Shown piece by piece: positions 1-12,080 of a stretch of DNA of 64,000 nt (positions are counted from its first letter, which is position 1; each line of letters begins with the position of its first letter). This DNA comes from Eretmocerus hayati (Eukaryota; Arthropoda; Insecta; Hymenoptera; Aphelinidae): the NCBI GenBank assembly GCA_029851415.1, contig CM056742.1, positions 112,656,246 to 112,720,245 on the forward strand, in the 5' to 3' direction. The notes beneath the pieces were generated by a model that searched no databases, was not told the DNA's origin, and saw only the letters and a program-made list of their open reading frames with translations. Made by a program: the position numbers and the translations under genes.

Positions 1-1020
1 GATGGAAGAATGATCTTGAGTATAGCCATAGTAAGAGAAAGAGAGAGGGACGGCCATTTTGAAAATGTCGAAATGCGTCCCTTTCACTTTTTGGCATCAC
101 CCCCACAATACACACAGTCTAGGCATTGTACACACGGTCTAGGCATTTAGGCGAAGTGAAGAGACAAACAGATGAGTCACTGCGCTCAAGCATTTGAGAT
201 ACTTGCTTTTCTTATGTATAGCTATTCGAAAGAGAAATTTTCATAGTTTGGCTTTCGGAGGACAATTTTTCCACTTGATACAGTTATATAGTTAATACTA
301 TTCACATTCCACTCATAAGTTGTTACTTGATTATTACAATTATTCACTGAACTCTAATCAATTCTGAAGATTGCAAAAGTAATTTGAAAGTTTAGTGTAC
401 ACTTGGAATATTTTTAATGATTGAGAGTATTATACTGGAATATGCACTATTATGGATGAAAATTAGAATTTGAGACAGATTTTTGATTCAAACATTTTGA
501 AAGATATAAGATGAATAAGAAAAAATAGTATACGGCTTTGTGAATGTAGCATGGTTATTACAATGTAGAACTCTATACTGATATCTACTATCTATCTGAA
601 AAATCTATCTTTAAGTATTGTTATTACTCTATGAGCATCACTCGTCAAGGAACTTTTGACTCTTCGGATCAGTATATGGAGAAGATGGGCATGCTAGCTA
701 GCTCCTCATCAACCCCAAATATTGATTCAACCACTTTATAACTATCTTATCAATACTCTATGAACTTGATTAATGATCAAATATCCCAATTCTCATCTCA
801 CGTACTACAATGAATTCTTCATTTTGCCACTCGAATAGTAACTGAACTTATAAATATGAGGCGTTTGGACTTGAATTATTGGAAAATACTATGCATGGAA
901 AGAAACTCATTGGGAAATGGATCACTCGTACAATTTGGAATGAAAAGTATGGGCATGAAATATGATGTTGTGACATTAGTAGAAAATTTGATGATGTTTG
1001 AAAGGATGATGGAATGAATG
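1..1020. other. AT-rich sequence, no feature recognised
   Basis: No long ORF with recognisable protein features on either strand and no clear repeat structure. Short ORFs here have low-complexity, AT-driven composition and look accidental. Confidence 0.5.
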
Positions 1021-1400
1021 AAAGCCCGTTCTTTAGCATGCCACAGTGCCTAATGCGGGACACCTTCATGAGTCAAGGTGAGGGCTTTGACATATACAGA
1101 TTGACATGACAAAAATGAAAATGATGATCAAAGTTCGCTCCTTAGCATGCCACAGTGCCAAATGCGGGAAACCTTCATGAGTCAAGGTGAGAACTGATGA
1201 TGAAATTATAACATGATACTGATTTGAGTTCGCTCCTTAGCATGCCATAGTGCCAAATGCGGGAAACCTTCATGAGTCAAGGTCAGAACAAAATAATCAA
1301 AAAATATGAAATGATGAAATGGTAACTGATTTGAGTTCGCTCCTTAGCATGCCACAGTGCCAAATGCGGGAAACCTTCATGAGCCAAGGTCAGAACAAAA
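1021..1400. repeat. Four tandem copies of a ~105-bp repeat
   Basis: The word TTAGCATGCCACAGTGCC, or a one-base variant, occurs at about 1033, 1142, 1237 and 1344, spacing 109, 95 and 107 bases. The conserved core runs ~60 bases and ends in ACCTTCATGAGTCAAGGT, which can form a short hairpin (ACCTT/AAGGT). The AT-rich linkers between cores are more diverged than the cores, which suggests the core is the maintained part. No coding potential was seen. Confidence 0.8.
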
Positions 1401-4400
1401 TAATCAGAGAATATGAAATAATGAAATGACAGATTCAGGCCTGGACAGATTATTAAATTGGAATGAGTGAAAATATGAGACAGACTGAAATGATGAATGA
1501 AAATATTATGCATAAACTGACTTATTAATATGATGAATCTGGTAACTGATGTACTATGGTGATGGAATAGTCGAATTTGAATATAACTTCTGGAAACGAC
1601 TGAGTTGTAGAAAGTAGTTTACTAGGCTAGTAATGAGGAGTAGCGCACCATAGATAGTCTTCTTGACTATTAACCCATGTAAGAGTGATATAGTAAAGAC
1701 ACGCTAATAACTTGAAGAGGGTAATATTCATGAATAGCAAAAAGCCGAGAAAGTTGTATACTTCTAAAACTCATCTGAAATGCAATGACTCACATGCCAG
1801 CACATCACTTGTAGCAAAACTACACCAAAAACACTATTATTAATTCTTGAACTGATTAGAGATTTGAGCCTCCAGCCGATATAAACATTCATTTACTTAT
1901 TCAGGTATTGAATACTAGACACTTTTATATTGGATTAGCTTTTCACCATCATGATCACTACATTAGTACTTGAGCACAGCTAATATGTTGATATACAATT
2001 AGAAACAAGATCACTGGATTATCCGAGAACCTGTTTTCATAAAACACAAAATATTTAGTCTAAAATTTTGATAAATGGATGAATAGCTTGACGGCTACAT
2101 GAATTTCTTGAAATGCACATACAAGAGCAAAGCAAACCACTCACAACACACTCTATGGGGTTTGAGTTCATTAGAGATTCCACAATGAAATTTCACAACA
2201 CAATGAGAAAAATAGAATTAGAATGCACGAATGTTGGAAATAAGTTCTTCTCCAATACTGTAATGAACCAATTGTGATACATTAGCTGAAAAGAAAAAAA
2301 CAAATCCATAATCTCATCTGACATGTGTTCTGCCACTGTCTGCTTCAGCCTGTAACTATACAGGGGCGTTTCACGAATTATGTTATAGTATGTTATACAT
2401 AAGGCCACGTTCACAGTGTAGCTCTCACCCGCGAATTTCTCATGCGTTCTAATTAGATAGGCTACTGAGTGCATGATTGAATGGACATTTGATGAATGCG
2501 AGTGACTGATATTAATGAATATTTCCTGAATCTTTTTTCAAATCACGTGATGAATTTCAGCCAGAAACAAATGATGATCGGATCAGATATATTTGTGCCT
2601 CTCTTGAGATTTGCGTTCCGAATATTCGACGGATAATTTCAGATTGAACAACAATACCATTCCAGCTTATTCGAGAGAATAAATTCAAAAAAGTTATAGT
2701 ATAACATTGACATATTACACAGTGAAATTTTGATCAATTTTGATGCTTCGAAGCATTTCCATGGTATAATTCTTACTAAAATTGTCGGTTTTGCTCTAGA
2801 ATTTGAGCTTCTTGAAGCACGGATAAATCACAGAATAATTGATCCTACAGCATATCTTATACGGTTTTATGCATTTTGAGACACATCTACAGTTGCTCAC
2901 GACTTTTCGAATGTCAGTATTCCAGCTTAGATGCTTAGAGTCATCTGCTACGATTTTTCTCCTTGCAACATTTTCAATTTATATTCAAAACATATCCAAT
3001 CACGTCTCGTTTATTCAGATTAGTTTTGGTCAAAAGTTCAAATCAAGAATGACATGTTTAGATTGTAAGGATGTATGAGTGAGAGTTATTTTGCATCAAC
3101 AATACGGATAAGATTTTGAAGTAATCAAATAATGGTATGAATGATTTGTAGCTGATTTCTGTTGTATGAGTGGAGTTGTCGCTATTCATTGTCGAATTTG
3201 AGATATTTGAGTTCTAAAAATCAGATTAAATCGAGTATAGCATTTGAAATTGAAATTTTTCATCTCAGTTGAAATTATCGTATTCGTTTTATGATATAAC
3301 CAGAACAATAGATTCATTTGCTTCAAGGATTTTACGATTTGAATAGTATTTTGAAAAAACCAATTGAAATTGCGGATAGAAAATCACACCCTATTTCAGG
3401 AGTATGGAAATCAAATGGAATGAATTATTGAAGTTGCTGTTCCATATCTGTATACTTAAAGTTGTCGTTTTCATCGTCGAAATTAGAATGTCGGTCAAAT
3501 TCTGAAGTATTTAGGGAATCATGATTCAATCAGAGTATACCAGTTGAAATTGAGAATTTACATCTAATAGGCAACAGATTAAAACAAAACAGTTCTTCCA
3601 TCTTTTTAATCCCAGTAAATAGTTCAATAGTCCCCAAACTCAGAGATTTTGAGCTTTGAATAGTTATTGAACATGATATCTGAATCACAAGTAGAGAAAT
3701 CACGTCCGCATTCATTACGATAAAAGAGAAATGGATAACCTGAATTCTCAGAATTTGATAAGCCTCACGTTGCCACGTAGATTATTGAAATAGTTTTTAG
3801 TTCGAGTAAAATTACAGGAGGTTAAATTACAAGACTCCATTTTCAGTAACGATACAGATCGACAAAATTATAAATTGCTGACCAGGATCTCGTAGCTATT
3901 GAATATAGTAATTTTGCTCTTCCATTATCTTTTTCTGAAAATCGTCGTTCCAAATTGGTTTTCCGTTTGCTGTAATGTCTCGATCTGATGGATTCCTTGG
4001 TTGCTTGCCAGATTTATTGAACATATTTTCTAAATCCAGTCGGTACACTTTAGAAGATCTATGTTAAGAAAGAATGAGTGAGATACAAAACTGCTTTCGT
4101 CAAAACTAGAGATATATAGAATTATTGTGCGAGATAAATAAATCGATATATATTTATGCATTAGAACTGAACGAAAATTCTGTATGATTTGGAGAATGAG
4201 ATTTAGAGCTGTAATATAATCGAAAATGAGTTAATATATTCATCGAACTTCAACTTGAACAAATGAAAATTCAGATACTTGCAACTACCCATATCTTATT
4301 AATTCTTTCAATTTCATTATTCTACGTAATCACTGGAATATTCATGAAATAAACTGGAAAATGCAGTTTCAAACTTGCGAAATTCTGAATACGATTTTTG

Positions 4401-4831
4401 TAAAATATTAACATCAAAATTTGAAGCTCTTTCGTGAAGATTCGTAAAATGCTCCTGATAATATCATTTTCTGTTTGCCATTCAAAGTTTCTAAGAAAAA
4501 TCAGACGAATTTCTGCGCGTTTCAAGATAATTCAGATATTTCAAACATTTTCACTTTGTCGGGATCGGAAAATTTCCCAACTTATTCAGTGATAGCGATC
4601 ATGTTGCGTAGATTCAATTTGGAGAAAAATAGAGAAAACGTATGATAGTTGTAATGAGTGATATAATATTGTTGCGACAAAGATCAATGGTGATGAGATA
4701 TGATTTGACATGTAAGAAAAAAGAAATTTATGAAACGAAAGAATAATAAGTTCAGCTCGTTCTTATAAGAATTATCATGGATGAATGTTTGTTGAAAAAA
4801 TTGTGAACAATTTTTTTTCATAAGGGTGGAG
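1401..4831. other. AT-rich sequence, no feature recognised
   Basis: Only short, compositionally AT-driven ORFs on both strands. No reverse transcriptase, transposase, tRNA or tandem array was recognised. A purine-rich stretch just before 4832 could be the end of an old LTR element, but nothing upstream confirms one. Confidence 0.45.
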
Positions 4832-5290
4832 GTGTAACGAGCTGATATGTGGATAAAGTAGATAACTGATAAATATGGTATAAGACCCGCGCCCGATTCA
4901 AATCACCGAATATAAATGGTCACTATAGCTGGCAGCGTAATTAGTTAAGAATATTTGAATCCAAGCCATCCCATTTTGAAACCTATGAAGATCCGACGCC
5001 AAAACATCGATCGACGCTCTCGCTAGCCAAGCAGCCACAAGTGCGAGAGAGACAGCAACAAGGCCCATCCGAAGGGCCTGACGCCCACGCCACCGCCGCA
5101 TCGACGAGCAGAGCGGCCCGCCATCAGAGCTACACTGGCCTTCGGCTAGATCACATCATTTTGTCAAAGCGCTTCACGCTTCATCCATTTCTCGAGTCTT
5201 TGATTATTCTGAACAATATAGCTCAAATAGTTTATTCATAACTCTGTGTATAAGTCATTCACCCTTCTCCCTACTCGCGTCGGCGAACCA
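4832..5290 (+). repeat. Possible LTR remnant (Gypsy-like), uncertain
   Basis: A purine tract (AAGGGTGGAGG) directly precedes TGTAACGAGCTG. That arrangement resembles a polypurine tract followed by an LTR start. The next ~450 bases are more GC-rich than their surroundings. I could not place the other end, a matching second LTR or a target duplication, so the right boundary is a guess. It could equally be an unrelated GC-rich insertion. Confidence 0.25.
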
Positions 5291-5809
5291 AAAGGTAAAG
5301 TCAAACATAAAATCATTGTTGAAAACTGGACCATTCGAGCTAAACTCATTCTTATTCATTCTCCAATTCAAATATCGAATACGTACTATTTCCCTAGATT
5401 TAGTACGTAACATATCCAAGAGCTTTATTCGAGGAGAAAAAGATTTTTTGAAAAAAAATCTAGGAAAAATCCACTACCATCAAATGAAAGCTTTCTCTTT
5501 TGAGAAAGCAGGATACGTATCTCATTTTTCGACTCTAGAATCACATATTTCAGAGCGGGGAAGATCCGTTGCATTGACCTTTTTGGCTGCCCGATCTTAA
5601 TTGGATTGAGCCAGGTATGACAATCATCTAAATTGTAACGGAATCTCCTCTCATGGTGGTCATGGTGCCCTCATCTGCTTCACAATATTCCAAGAGTCTC
5701 AACTGACTCAGAAAAACTAAGGGACACTGACATTATCCACTGTAATCAATATGAGCATGTGGTTTTTCTTCGATCTTTAAGGAAGCTAATAAGATCTGCG
5801 AGCTTTCAG
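5291..5809. other. No feature recognised
   Basis: Unique-looking AT-rich sequence with no protein or repeat structure that I can recognise. Confidence 0.4.
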
Positions 5810-5870
5810 TATGAGAATTATTTATTCTCGACGTTTCGTCTGCTTGGTTTTGTAGACCTCTTCAGGAGCA
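5810..5870 (-). ncRNA. Hammerhead-ribozyme-like core 1
   Basis: Read on the minus strand there is CTGAAGA (5859-5865), fitting the hammerhead CUGANGA box. A short stem follows (GTCT pairing with AGAC around an A-rich loop), then GAAAC (5833-5837). Immediately downstream GAGAAT and ATTCTC (5813-5829) can pair as a further stem. This box-stem-box order is the catalytic core layout of hammerhead ribozymes, known from Penelope-like elements and other retroelements. No Penelope reverse transcriptase was seen nearby, so this would be an element end or a solo fragment. Stem I was not resolved by eye and activity is unproven. Confidence 0.45.
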
Positions 5871-5998
5871 GGTTTCTATAAAAACGAATATGCACTACTG
5901 AGAATCACTATTTTTTCGGAAACATTTTTGAGCAATTTTTTCTAAAAACACTTCACACAGCTAGTGGAAATTGAAAGAACAGGTCCCAACTTACATTT

Positions 5999-6200
5999 CA
6001 AAATTCCACGTGAACAGAAAAGATCGAGTACAGATGAGCTCATGATGAGCACGTCTGTCTCTTGTCAAGGCGCAAGTATTACAATGGCTCATTGGTACAA
6101 AACGGCTGATAGACTACATAAATATATCATTATAAGACAAACATATATCGAACTATTATGAGGGCCGGGCCAATCACAACATATATATATACACACACAT
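5999..6200. repeat. Left terminal inverted repeat of the 15-kb composite
   Basis: About 200 bases starting TCAAAATTCCACGTGAACAG. The right-hand counterpart reads, in reverse complement, TCAAAATTTCATGTAAACAG and continues with only scattered mismatches. The match breaks near GACTACATA, where the right copy was opened by two later insertions. Confidence 0.8.
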
Positions 6201-7204
6201 ATACATATATGGGCCTTTTCGGAGCATTTCGATGAATGCCTGCACCAGGGGGGTCAGGAAAAAATCCCCGAAGATTTTTCCAATTAGTACTATGTTAATA
6301 TAGTACAAAAAAAATCTTTTTGGCGAAGGAATGAAAAAACGGCTGATTAACGAGTCAATTTTTCGTTTAATGTGACAACGTTTCGACGACTATTTTGTCA
6401 TCTTCTTCAGGTCTTAAAGATTGATATTTCAAATATTATCATCAGTCGTATGGACTGAAGACAGATTGGGTTTAGGCTTTAATTTTTTTGGGATCTTTTC
6501 TAGGGCCCCCGTGGGCCCTGTGGCCTATGAATGGTCTTTTTAGGCCCCTTTTCAGCTTTTTCCAGAAAATCATAACTCCGACTAGACTCAACATTTTTTG
6601 ACGTACCTAGGCGCGTTTTCTTCCTTGAGGCTAGTACTTCCGAGGAAGAAATTGTCCGAGGTCGATACTTGAGCCGAGCAACTTCTATGAGCTATTTGCT
6701 GAGAGCACATTTTAGCGATTTTTGGGCTTGCTTCAAAGTGATGTAGCTCCCACTAGACATGTGATAATCGACTTCTACAAGTGGTCATTTTGAAGGTCTT
6801 GAGAAAACCTACAATTTTACCACTAGTGAAAGTCAATAACTGTACTTTCTCTAGGAGTTACAGTCATTACAAGCTGAGCAAATTCGTAAAAATGCCAAAC
6901 TTTGAGCTCAATTAAAAAAAATCGTTGTTTTTCTTCGACCCCAAACCTGTCCGACTATGTTTTTCGATACAAATACTACCAATTAGAACAATATTCTGGG
7001 TGGGATATTTAATTTCCGATTTCATCCAGCCAATTTAAAACACCCTTTTTTGACTTTTTGCTCAAAATGACCTCAAAGGTATGGCTTGCATATGCTTCCA
7101 TCTGAACTAATGTGCACCAATCTATATGGGATTACTCCCCAATGTACCCCCAAATATGTGTGAAAACTTCCGGAGGCGAGCCTTGAGCTAGATGCGAGCA
7201 GGCG
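6198..7204. repeat. Left palindrome arm, partner of 15,240-16,023
   Basis: The arm matches the reverse complement of 15240-16023 over most of its length. Shared stretches include ATCATAACTCC/GGAGTTATGAT-type words near 6570 and 15830, the AATATAGTACAAAA block near 6300 and 15930, and the GGGCCCCCGTGGGCCC block near 6505 and 15890. The match continues at 7090-7200 with 13600-13700. A segment around 6340-6470, which carries ribozyme-like core 2, is present only on this side and looks inserted. Confidence 0.75.
6378..6412 (-). ncRNA. Hammerhead-ribozyme-like core 2
   Basis: On the minus strand CTGAAGA (6404-6410) is followed by a six-base-pair stem: GATGAC (6397-6402) against GTCGTC (6385-6390), with one G-U pair and the loop AAAATA. 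GAAAC (6380-6384) follows. This matches the CUGANGA-stem II-GAAA core of a hammerhead ribozyme more closely than core 1 does. Such cores are documented in Penelope-like element ends. The flanks do not show an obvious long stem III, so a minimal form or a decayed copy is likely. Confidence 0.55.
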
Positions 7205-9247
7205 GTTCTATTTCACGAGTTGAAAACGAGCATTATTTCGTCTATTTGAACGCATGCGAGTGTGAGTGGGATTTCATCCATTCTAGCTCATAATTGAGAT
7301 GAGTGGCTAAAATAGGGATACAAACATGTACTTCCGACTCAAAATGACCATCTAAACACATTCTCATGGTCACTTTGGCTCTTATTCATCGTCTGTAATC
7401 ACTTCATCGAAAAAGATGTAGCTAAAGTGTTTTCTAGTCTGAGAGCAAGTATCAGTATTTTGGAGCCAAACGGACACCGAAATCGTTTCTAGATGATCAT
7501 TTTGAGTCAGAAAACCATGTTCATATCCCTGTTTTAGCCGCTCATCTCAATTGTGAGCTAGATTGAGTGAAAGCCCACTCACACTCACTTGCGTTCAAAT
7601 AGACGAAATAATGCTCAGTTTCAACACGTAAAATAGAACCTCCTGCACGGTCCGCTTGAAACAACTTCAACTCCAAGGTGCTTGCGGATCGAAGATTCTT
7701 TTGCTCACTCAAACTACACGATAAATGGAAGATTTTCCCGTAAGAATGAAAATAATCGGTGGAGGACTTTTTGAGGAAAGTGAGATCAACAATTCTCCCA
7801 TTCACTCCCATGTAATTCTTCCCGTTGAGCCACTCCTGAGCTTTTCGCGGTTTTAACTCTGAGTCACTACATATTTTCTCACGGTAACTTGGCTGAACTT
7901 CAAGAGTATTAGAAGAACTTCAAAATCAGCTGGAGGGAGTTGAATTTCGATGATGTAGAGCGGACACATCCCATCAACATCTCATTTCTGGAAAAAGCAA
8001 CTTCAACAAATCGAAGTTTTTCGAGCGTCTAACTCGTGCGTATCTCGATATTATTTCCCAACGTTTGGGCGATTTCCAAGCTTATTCCAAAACTTGATCC
8101 TGATGAGTAACGCTGCAGAATACAATTTTTATGAGACGTGAATCTCATTCTTTTAAACTAATTTCCGTTGCTCAAGGTCTCTACTCCGGTTCCACTCCAC
8201 CGTTGTGGAGTTGCATTCAATGCCTCAACAGAGCACTATGAAATGAAGTGAGAGGAATGAGGAAGTATAGTGAAGCGTTAGAGTTGGGACCTCCAAAAAC
8301 GTAAATTTCCTAGAAAGGAATAAAAGAGTTCCATGTCTCATAAAAGTGGAATTCCTCAGTGCTACCCCGTCAAAATCAAGTTCGCTGCATTTCATTGGAA
8401 AGTATTTGGAATAAGTTTCGAAATCGCCCAAACGTCGGGGAATAATATCGAGATACGCACGAGTTAGACGCTCGAAAAATTTCGATTTGTTGAAGTTGCC
8501 TTTTCCAGACATAAGATGTTGATGGGATACGTCAGCTCTACATAATCGGAATCCAACTCCCTCCAGCGGATCTTGAAGTTCTCCTGATACTCTTGAAGTT
8601 GAGCCAAGTTACGTTGAGAAAATATGTAGCGACTCAGAGTTAGAACCGCGAAAAGCTCAGAAGTGGCTCAACGGGAAGAATTACATGGGATTGATTGGGA
8701 GAATCGTCGATCTCACTTTTCTCAAAAAGCCCTTGACCGATTCTTTTCATTCCTACGAGAAAACCTTCCATTTATTATGCATTTTTAATGAGCAAAAGAG
8801 TCTCCGATGCGCAAGCACCTTTAGGTCAAAGTCATTCTAGGCGGACCGTGCCTGTTCGCATGTAGCTCGAGGCTCGCCTCCGGGAGTTTTCACACATATT
8901 TAGGGTACATGGGAGAGTAATGCCACACAGGTTGATTTTCTGACTCAAAATTATCATCTAAACACGATTTCGGGGTCGGTTTGATTCCAAAATATTGATA
9001 CTTGCTCTCAGACTAGAAAACACTTTAGTTATATGTTTTTCGATGGAGTGGTTTCAGACGTTGAATAAAAGCCAAATTGACCATGAGAACCTGTTGAGAT
9101 GATCATTTTCAGTCAGAAAACCATGTTCGTATCCCTATTTTAGCCGCTTATCTTATTTGTGAGCTAGAATGAGTGAAATCCCATTCACACTCGCATGCGT
9201 TCAAATAGACGAAATAATGCTCGTTTTCAACACGTAAAATAGAACCT
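7205..9247. mobile_element. Nested ~2-kb palindromic insertion in the left arm
   Basis: CGGTTCTATTTCACGAGTTG at the left end is matched in reverse by CAACACGTAAAATAGAACC at the right end, and the arms stay paired inward. Blocks at 7205-7350 pair with 9090-9247, and 7690-8060 pairs with 8440-8830. Words such as CTATTTGAACGCATGCGAG occur in both arms. The right arm of the host palindrome (13570-13620) lacks this segment, so it was inserted after the host palindrome formed. No ORF of interest. Confidence 0.7.
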
Positions 9248-9374
9248 CCTCACGGTGCTCTTGAAATACGTTTACATTCCACTGACGACCATCGACGAAA
9301 TTGTTGTGGGATGTGTTTCTGGGGCCCTTGGAGCTCATTTTCTAATAAGAATCAAAATTGGCCCTTGGGCCGTT

Positions 9375-9910
9375 TTTTATAAAGTCCAAAAACGTGTATT
9401 TTATCCTCTTTTCAATCTTTCTCCTCGAATAACTCGAAAAGATCAGACTTTAACCGAAAATGTGTGAAGACATCTTTTGTAGATCTTGAAAAATTGCATG
9501 AAAAAGGTCTGTACACTTGAATCCGTAAAACGCACTCCGTTCGAAATCTTTTGGGATTTTCATTTCGTAATCATAAATTTTCCGGAAAATCTCAACTCTG
9601 TGGCTCTAAAGAAGCTCGTTTTATTGGAAATTGTGTAAGGCAAGTTATCCAGGATTCTTTAATACTCCTCCAATCTAGTAATAGGTGAGCACCAGGAACG
9701 ATTTTCCGGAAAATTTACAATTACGAAATGAAAATCTCAAAATTTCTCGAACGGAGTGCGTTTTACGGATTCTAGTGTGGAGACCTTATTTATGCAATTT
9801 TTCAAGATCTACAAAAAATCTCTCCACACATTTTCGGTTGAAGTGTGATATTTTCGAGTTATCCGAGGAGAAAGATTGAAAAGAGGGTAAAAAACACGTT
9901 TTTTCTCCTC
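9375..9910. repeat. Palindrome, centre ~9,640
   Basis: Sequence 9375-9600 is matched by the reverse complement of 9690-9910. Paired words include AACGGAGTGCGTTTTACGGA against its reverse form near 9530, and TTTCGTAATCATAAATTTTC against the block near 9715. The arms are about 220 bases with a loop of roughly 90 bases. Confidence 0.75.
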
Positions 9911-10732
9911 CCGGCGCGAAAGTACGTCCTTCCGCGCCTCATTTTGGTCACGCAAGCTCGACTTTAGCTGCCGGCACGAGTCAACTCGAGCTCTGATTGG
10001 CTGTCGATTTTCACTGCGTCTCTCGCTGCCTCTGTTTTGCTGTGCAGAGAGCGCATGCGAAACATAACCTATCTAGGTTATGTTTATCAATATGTTTATT
10101 CATGATTTGTGTACTTTAGACAGGCGGTATCCTTTTATAAATACTGTTGCTTGAACAGAAAGCTCTCAGAAGCCGACTATAGAGCAGAATTTCTAATGCC
10201 CCATGACATAAATTGACAAGGCACACAAAATACTCATTGTCAGTGACAAGAGCTTAGGGCCACGATGACTTGGTGTGAACACATCTTTGTATCGAATTCA
10301 AGGCCCGAATTGGCTCATGTGATAATATATCTTTCAGCTTTCACCCACAACACATTTCACTTTATTATTTTTTTTCTTACGTCCGCCCCGACCGGCAAAA
10401 GCTCGGCTGGACGCCTCGCTTTTGCAAAAGTTGGGCGGACGAGTACATCACGTCACAAGTATATGCAGCAAAAGCAATAAGTAAAAGCTGTGAGGTCGTC
10501 TGCCTGTACAGCCCACCCCTTCAAAATTGTAAACAACTGGAGGAGTGAGGTTAAACACGTATTTTTGTACTAATTAATGAAATTTCGACGTACTTTCGGG
10601 CCGAGAGGAGAAAAAATAGAATACAGCACTCGGCAGAGAAGTGGGATGCCCATGACAGTGTGATATCAATGCCTCGGCTTCGCCTCGGCATTATCATCAC
10701 GCAGTCACGGAAATCCAACTTCCCTGCCTAGT

Positions 10733-11324
10733 GACCGCAAGGGGGACAATATGTCCCGGGGCGTGACGACCCTCCGGCCCCAGTTACTGGGACACCGTAC
10801 CCGGGCTTAGGCCCAAAGCCGGTAGGGAGAAGACTGGCTCCGAGACTGGTGCTCGGCGCTTTGACTTCTCCCGAAAACCGCAAGGGGGGTTGGGGCATGG
10901 CGCCTCATCCCTGGGGTGTGACGACCCCCCGGCCCCAGTTACCGCCCGCCGGAGCGGGGAGACCGCACATCTCCATCCGGCACCACGGGAGTGGATGAGT
11001 CTGGGGACTCAAATTGGGATCGCCCTCGGGCGATAACAATGCGAGCCCGAAAGACTCATCCATCATCCCGAGGGACTCCCTGGGCTCTCAGGAAGCCTAG
11101 ACGAGTCCCAAACCCCCCACCGAGGGGTGGGCATCGGCCTTGTGCTGGGGGCTGAGCCCAAAATTCGGTAGTCGGGGAGGAGGGCCGAGTCATCATCGAG
11201 CCTGGCTCGGTGTTGGCCACCCTCCAAACCGACGCGCTGGCAGGGCGTATCCCTGCCCCGCGCCCATGGGGGCAAGCCGGGGTGAAGGTGAAAGCCAGGC
11301 ACCCGGGGTATAAAAGTTAAATTC
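10733..11324 (+). mobile_element. GC-rich 592-bp insertion with 14-bp duplication
   Basis: The 14-mer CTTCCCTGCCTAGT lies at 10719-10732 and again at 11325-11338, directly flanking a GC-rich block in AT-rich surroundings. A 14-base duplication fits retroposition. The block starts GACCGCAAGGGGGACAATAT and has an internal imperfect duplication: GTGACGACCC, then CCGGCCCCAGTTAC, occurs near 10760 and again near 10920. Its start is similar in style to the 5' leader of the R1-like copy at 56,241 (G-rich, with TGACG then CCCTCCGG). It may therefore be a 5'-leader remnant or a non-autonomous derivative of such an element. No ORF is supported. Confidence 0.6.
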
Positions 11325-12007
11325 CTTCCCTGCCTAGTACAGTGATATACTATTTAAGACTTTCATAAAAAACGGCCCAAGGGCCCCTGGTGGAAAAAAC
11401 AGCGTAGCAGTACTGGATAGTCAAACTACTGGACGTACTCTACTGTCGTACTACTGCAGTAGCCTACTGCAGTAGTACGACCGTAGTCTACTACAGTACT
11501 ACTGAGCGTACTACTGTCGTACTACTGGATAATAGTACTGAGCTGGTTTTCGCTGCTGTGTTTACTTTCTACCCTTGAGATGATAGAGGCAAGGAGAGAA
11601 AATTATAAAAGGGTGAGATCTCTAGATGAGTTTAGGCTCACTCATGAGGAGCACCTTCGTAAAAGACTTGTGCGCTACTTTTTCAAAATGCTTCAAACCC
11701 ATAACATAACCTACACACGCCACGCACGGCCGCTCTCCCCGCAAACTCACACAGCAGAAGACAAGAGTCGAACTGTCGCGGCCGTACTCATCGTTTTGTT
11801 TTGATGAGTCGAAGCAACAATTTAACCGTCTTATGTTGATACATTCTGTCGGATTCTGCCATTTGAGTATCAACGATAGGCCATGGATAACAAAGCCGGT
11901 TGTTATTCATGCCGATAAACAACAAAAATGAGGCCCAGATCACGAGCCCCTTATGGGGGCTTGACGCTTATAAGTAACATTTGAGCACAAAATTGTCATA
12001 GTGAGAA

Positions 12008-12080
12008 TTAGCGCAAGTGGCAACGGGTCCGCCTCGCACGCGGGAGGCTCGGGATCGCTTCCCGGAACCGGATATTTTTT
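12008..12080 (+). other. tRNA-like SINE head (left palindrome arm)
   Basis: TAGCGCAAGTGG fits the RNA polymerase III A-box pattern, and GGGATCGCTTCCC about 35 bases later resembles a B box. Between them GCCTC and GAGGC can form an anticodon-type stem. A T-rich tract and ~100 further bases follow rather than a clean tRNA end. I read this as the head of a tRNA-derived SINE or a decayed tRNA, not a functional tRNA. The mirror copy is in the right arm. Confidence 0.4.

Larger units (their letters stand above)
9364..11381. mobile_element. TIR element with GGCC(C) target duplication
   Basis: The ends read CTTGGGCCGTTTTTTAT and, in reverse complement, the same sequence from ATAAAAAACGGCCCAAG. The flanks are GGCC(C) on both sides (from 9360 and from 11382). 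The other arm of the surrounding palindrome (near 13465-13480) has a single uninterrupted GGCCCC at the equivalent place, so it serves as an empty-site control. The element holds an internal palindrome, a GC-rich insertion and no recognisable transposase. The duplication could be 4 or 5 bases. Confidence 0.65.

Noticed and set aside
4898..5241. GC-rich short ORFs on both strands, one with a hydrophobic N-terminus
   Set aside because: Antiparallel overlapping frames of ~66 codons with no homology that I recognise. More likely part of a decayed repeat.
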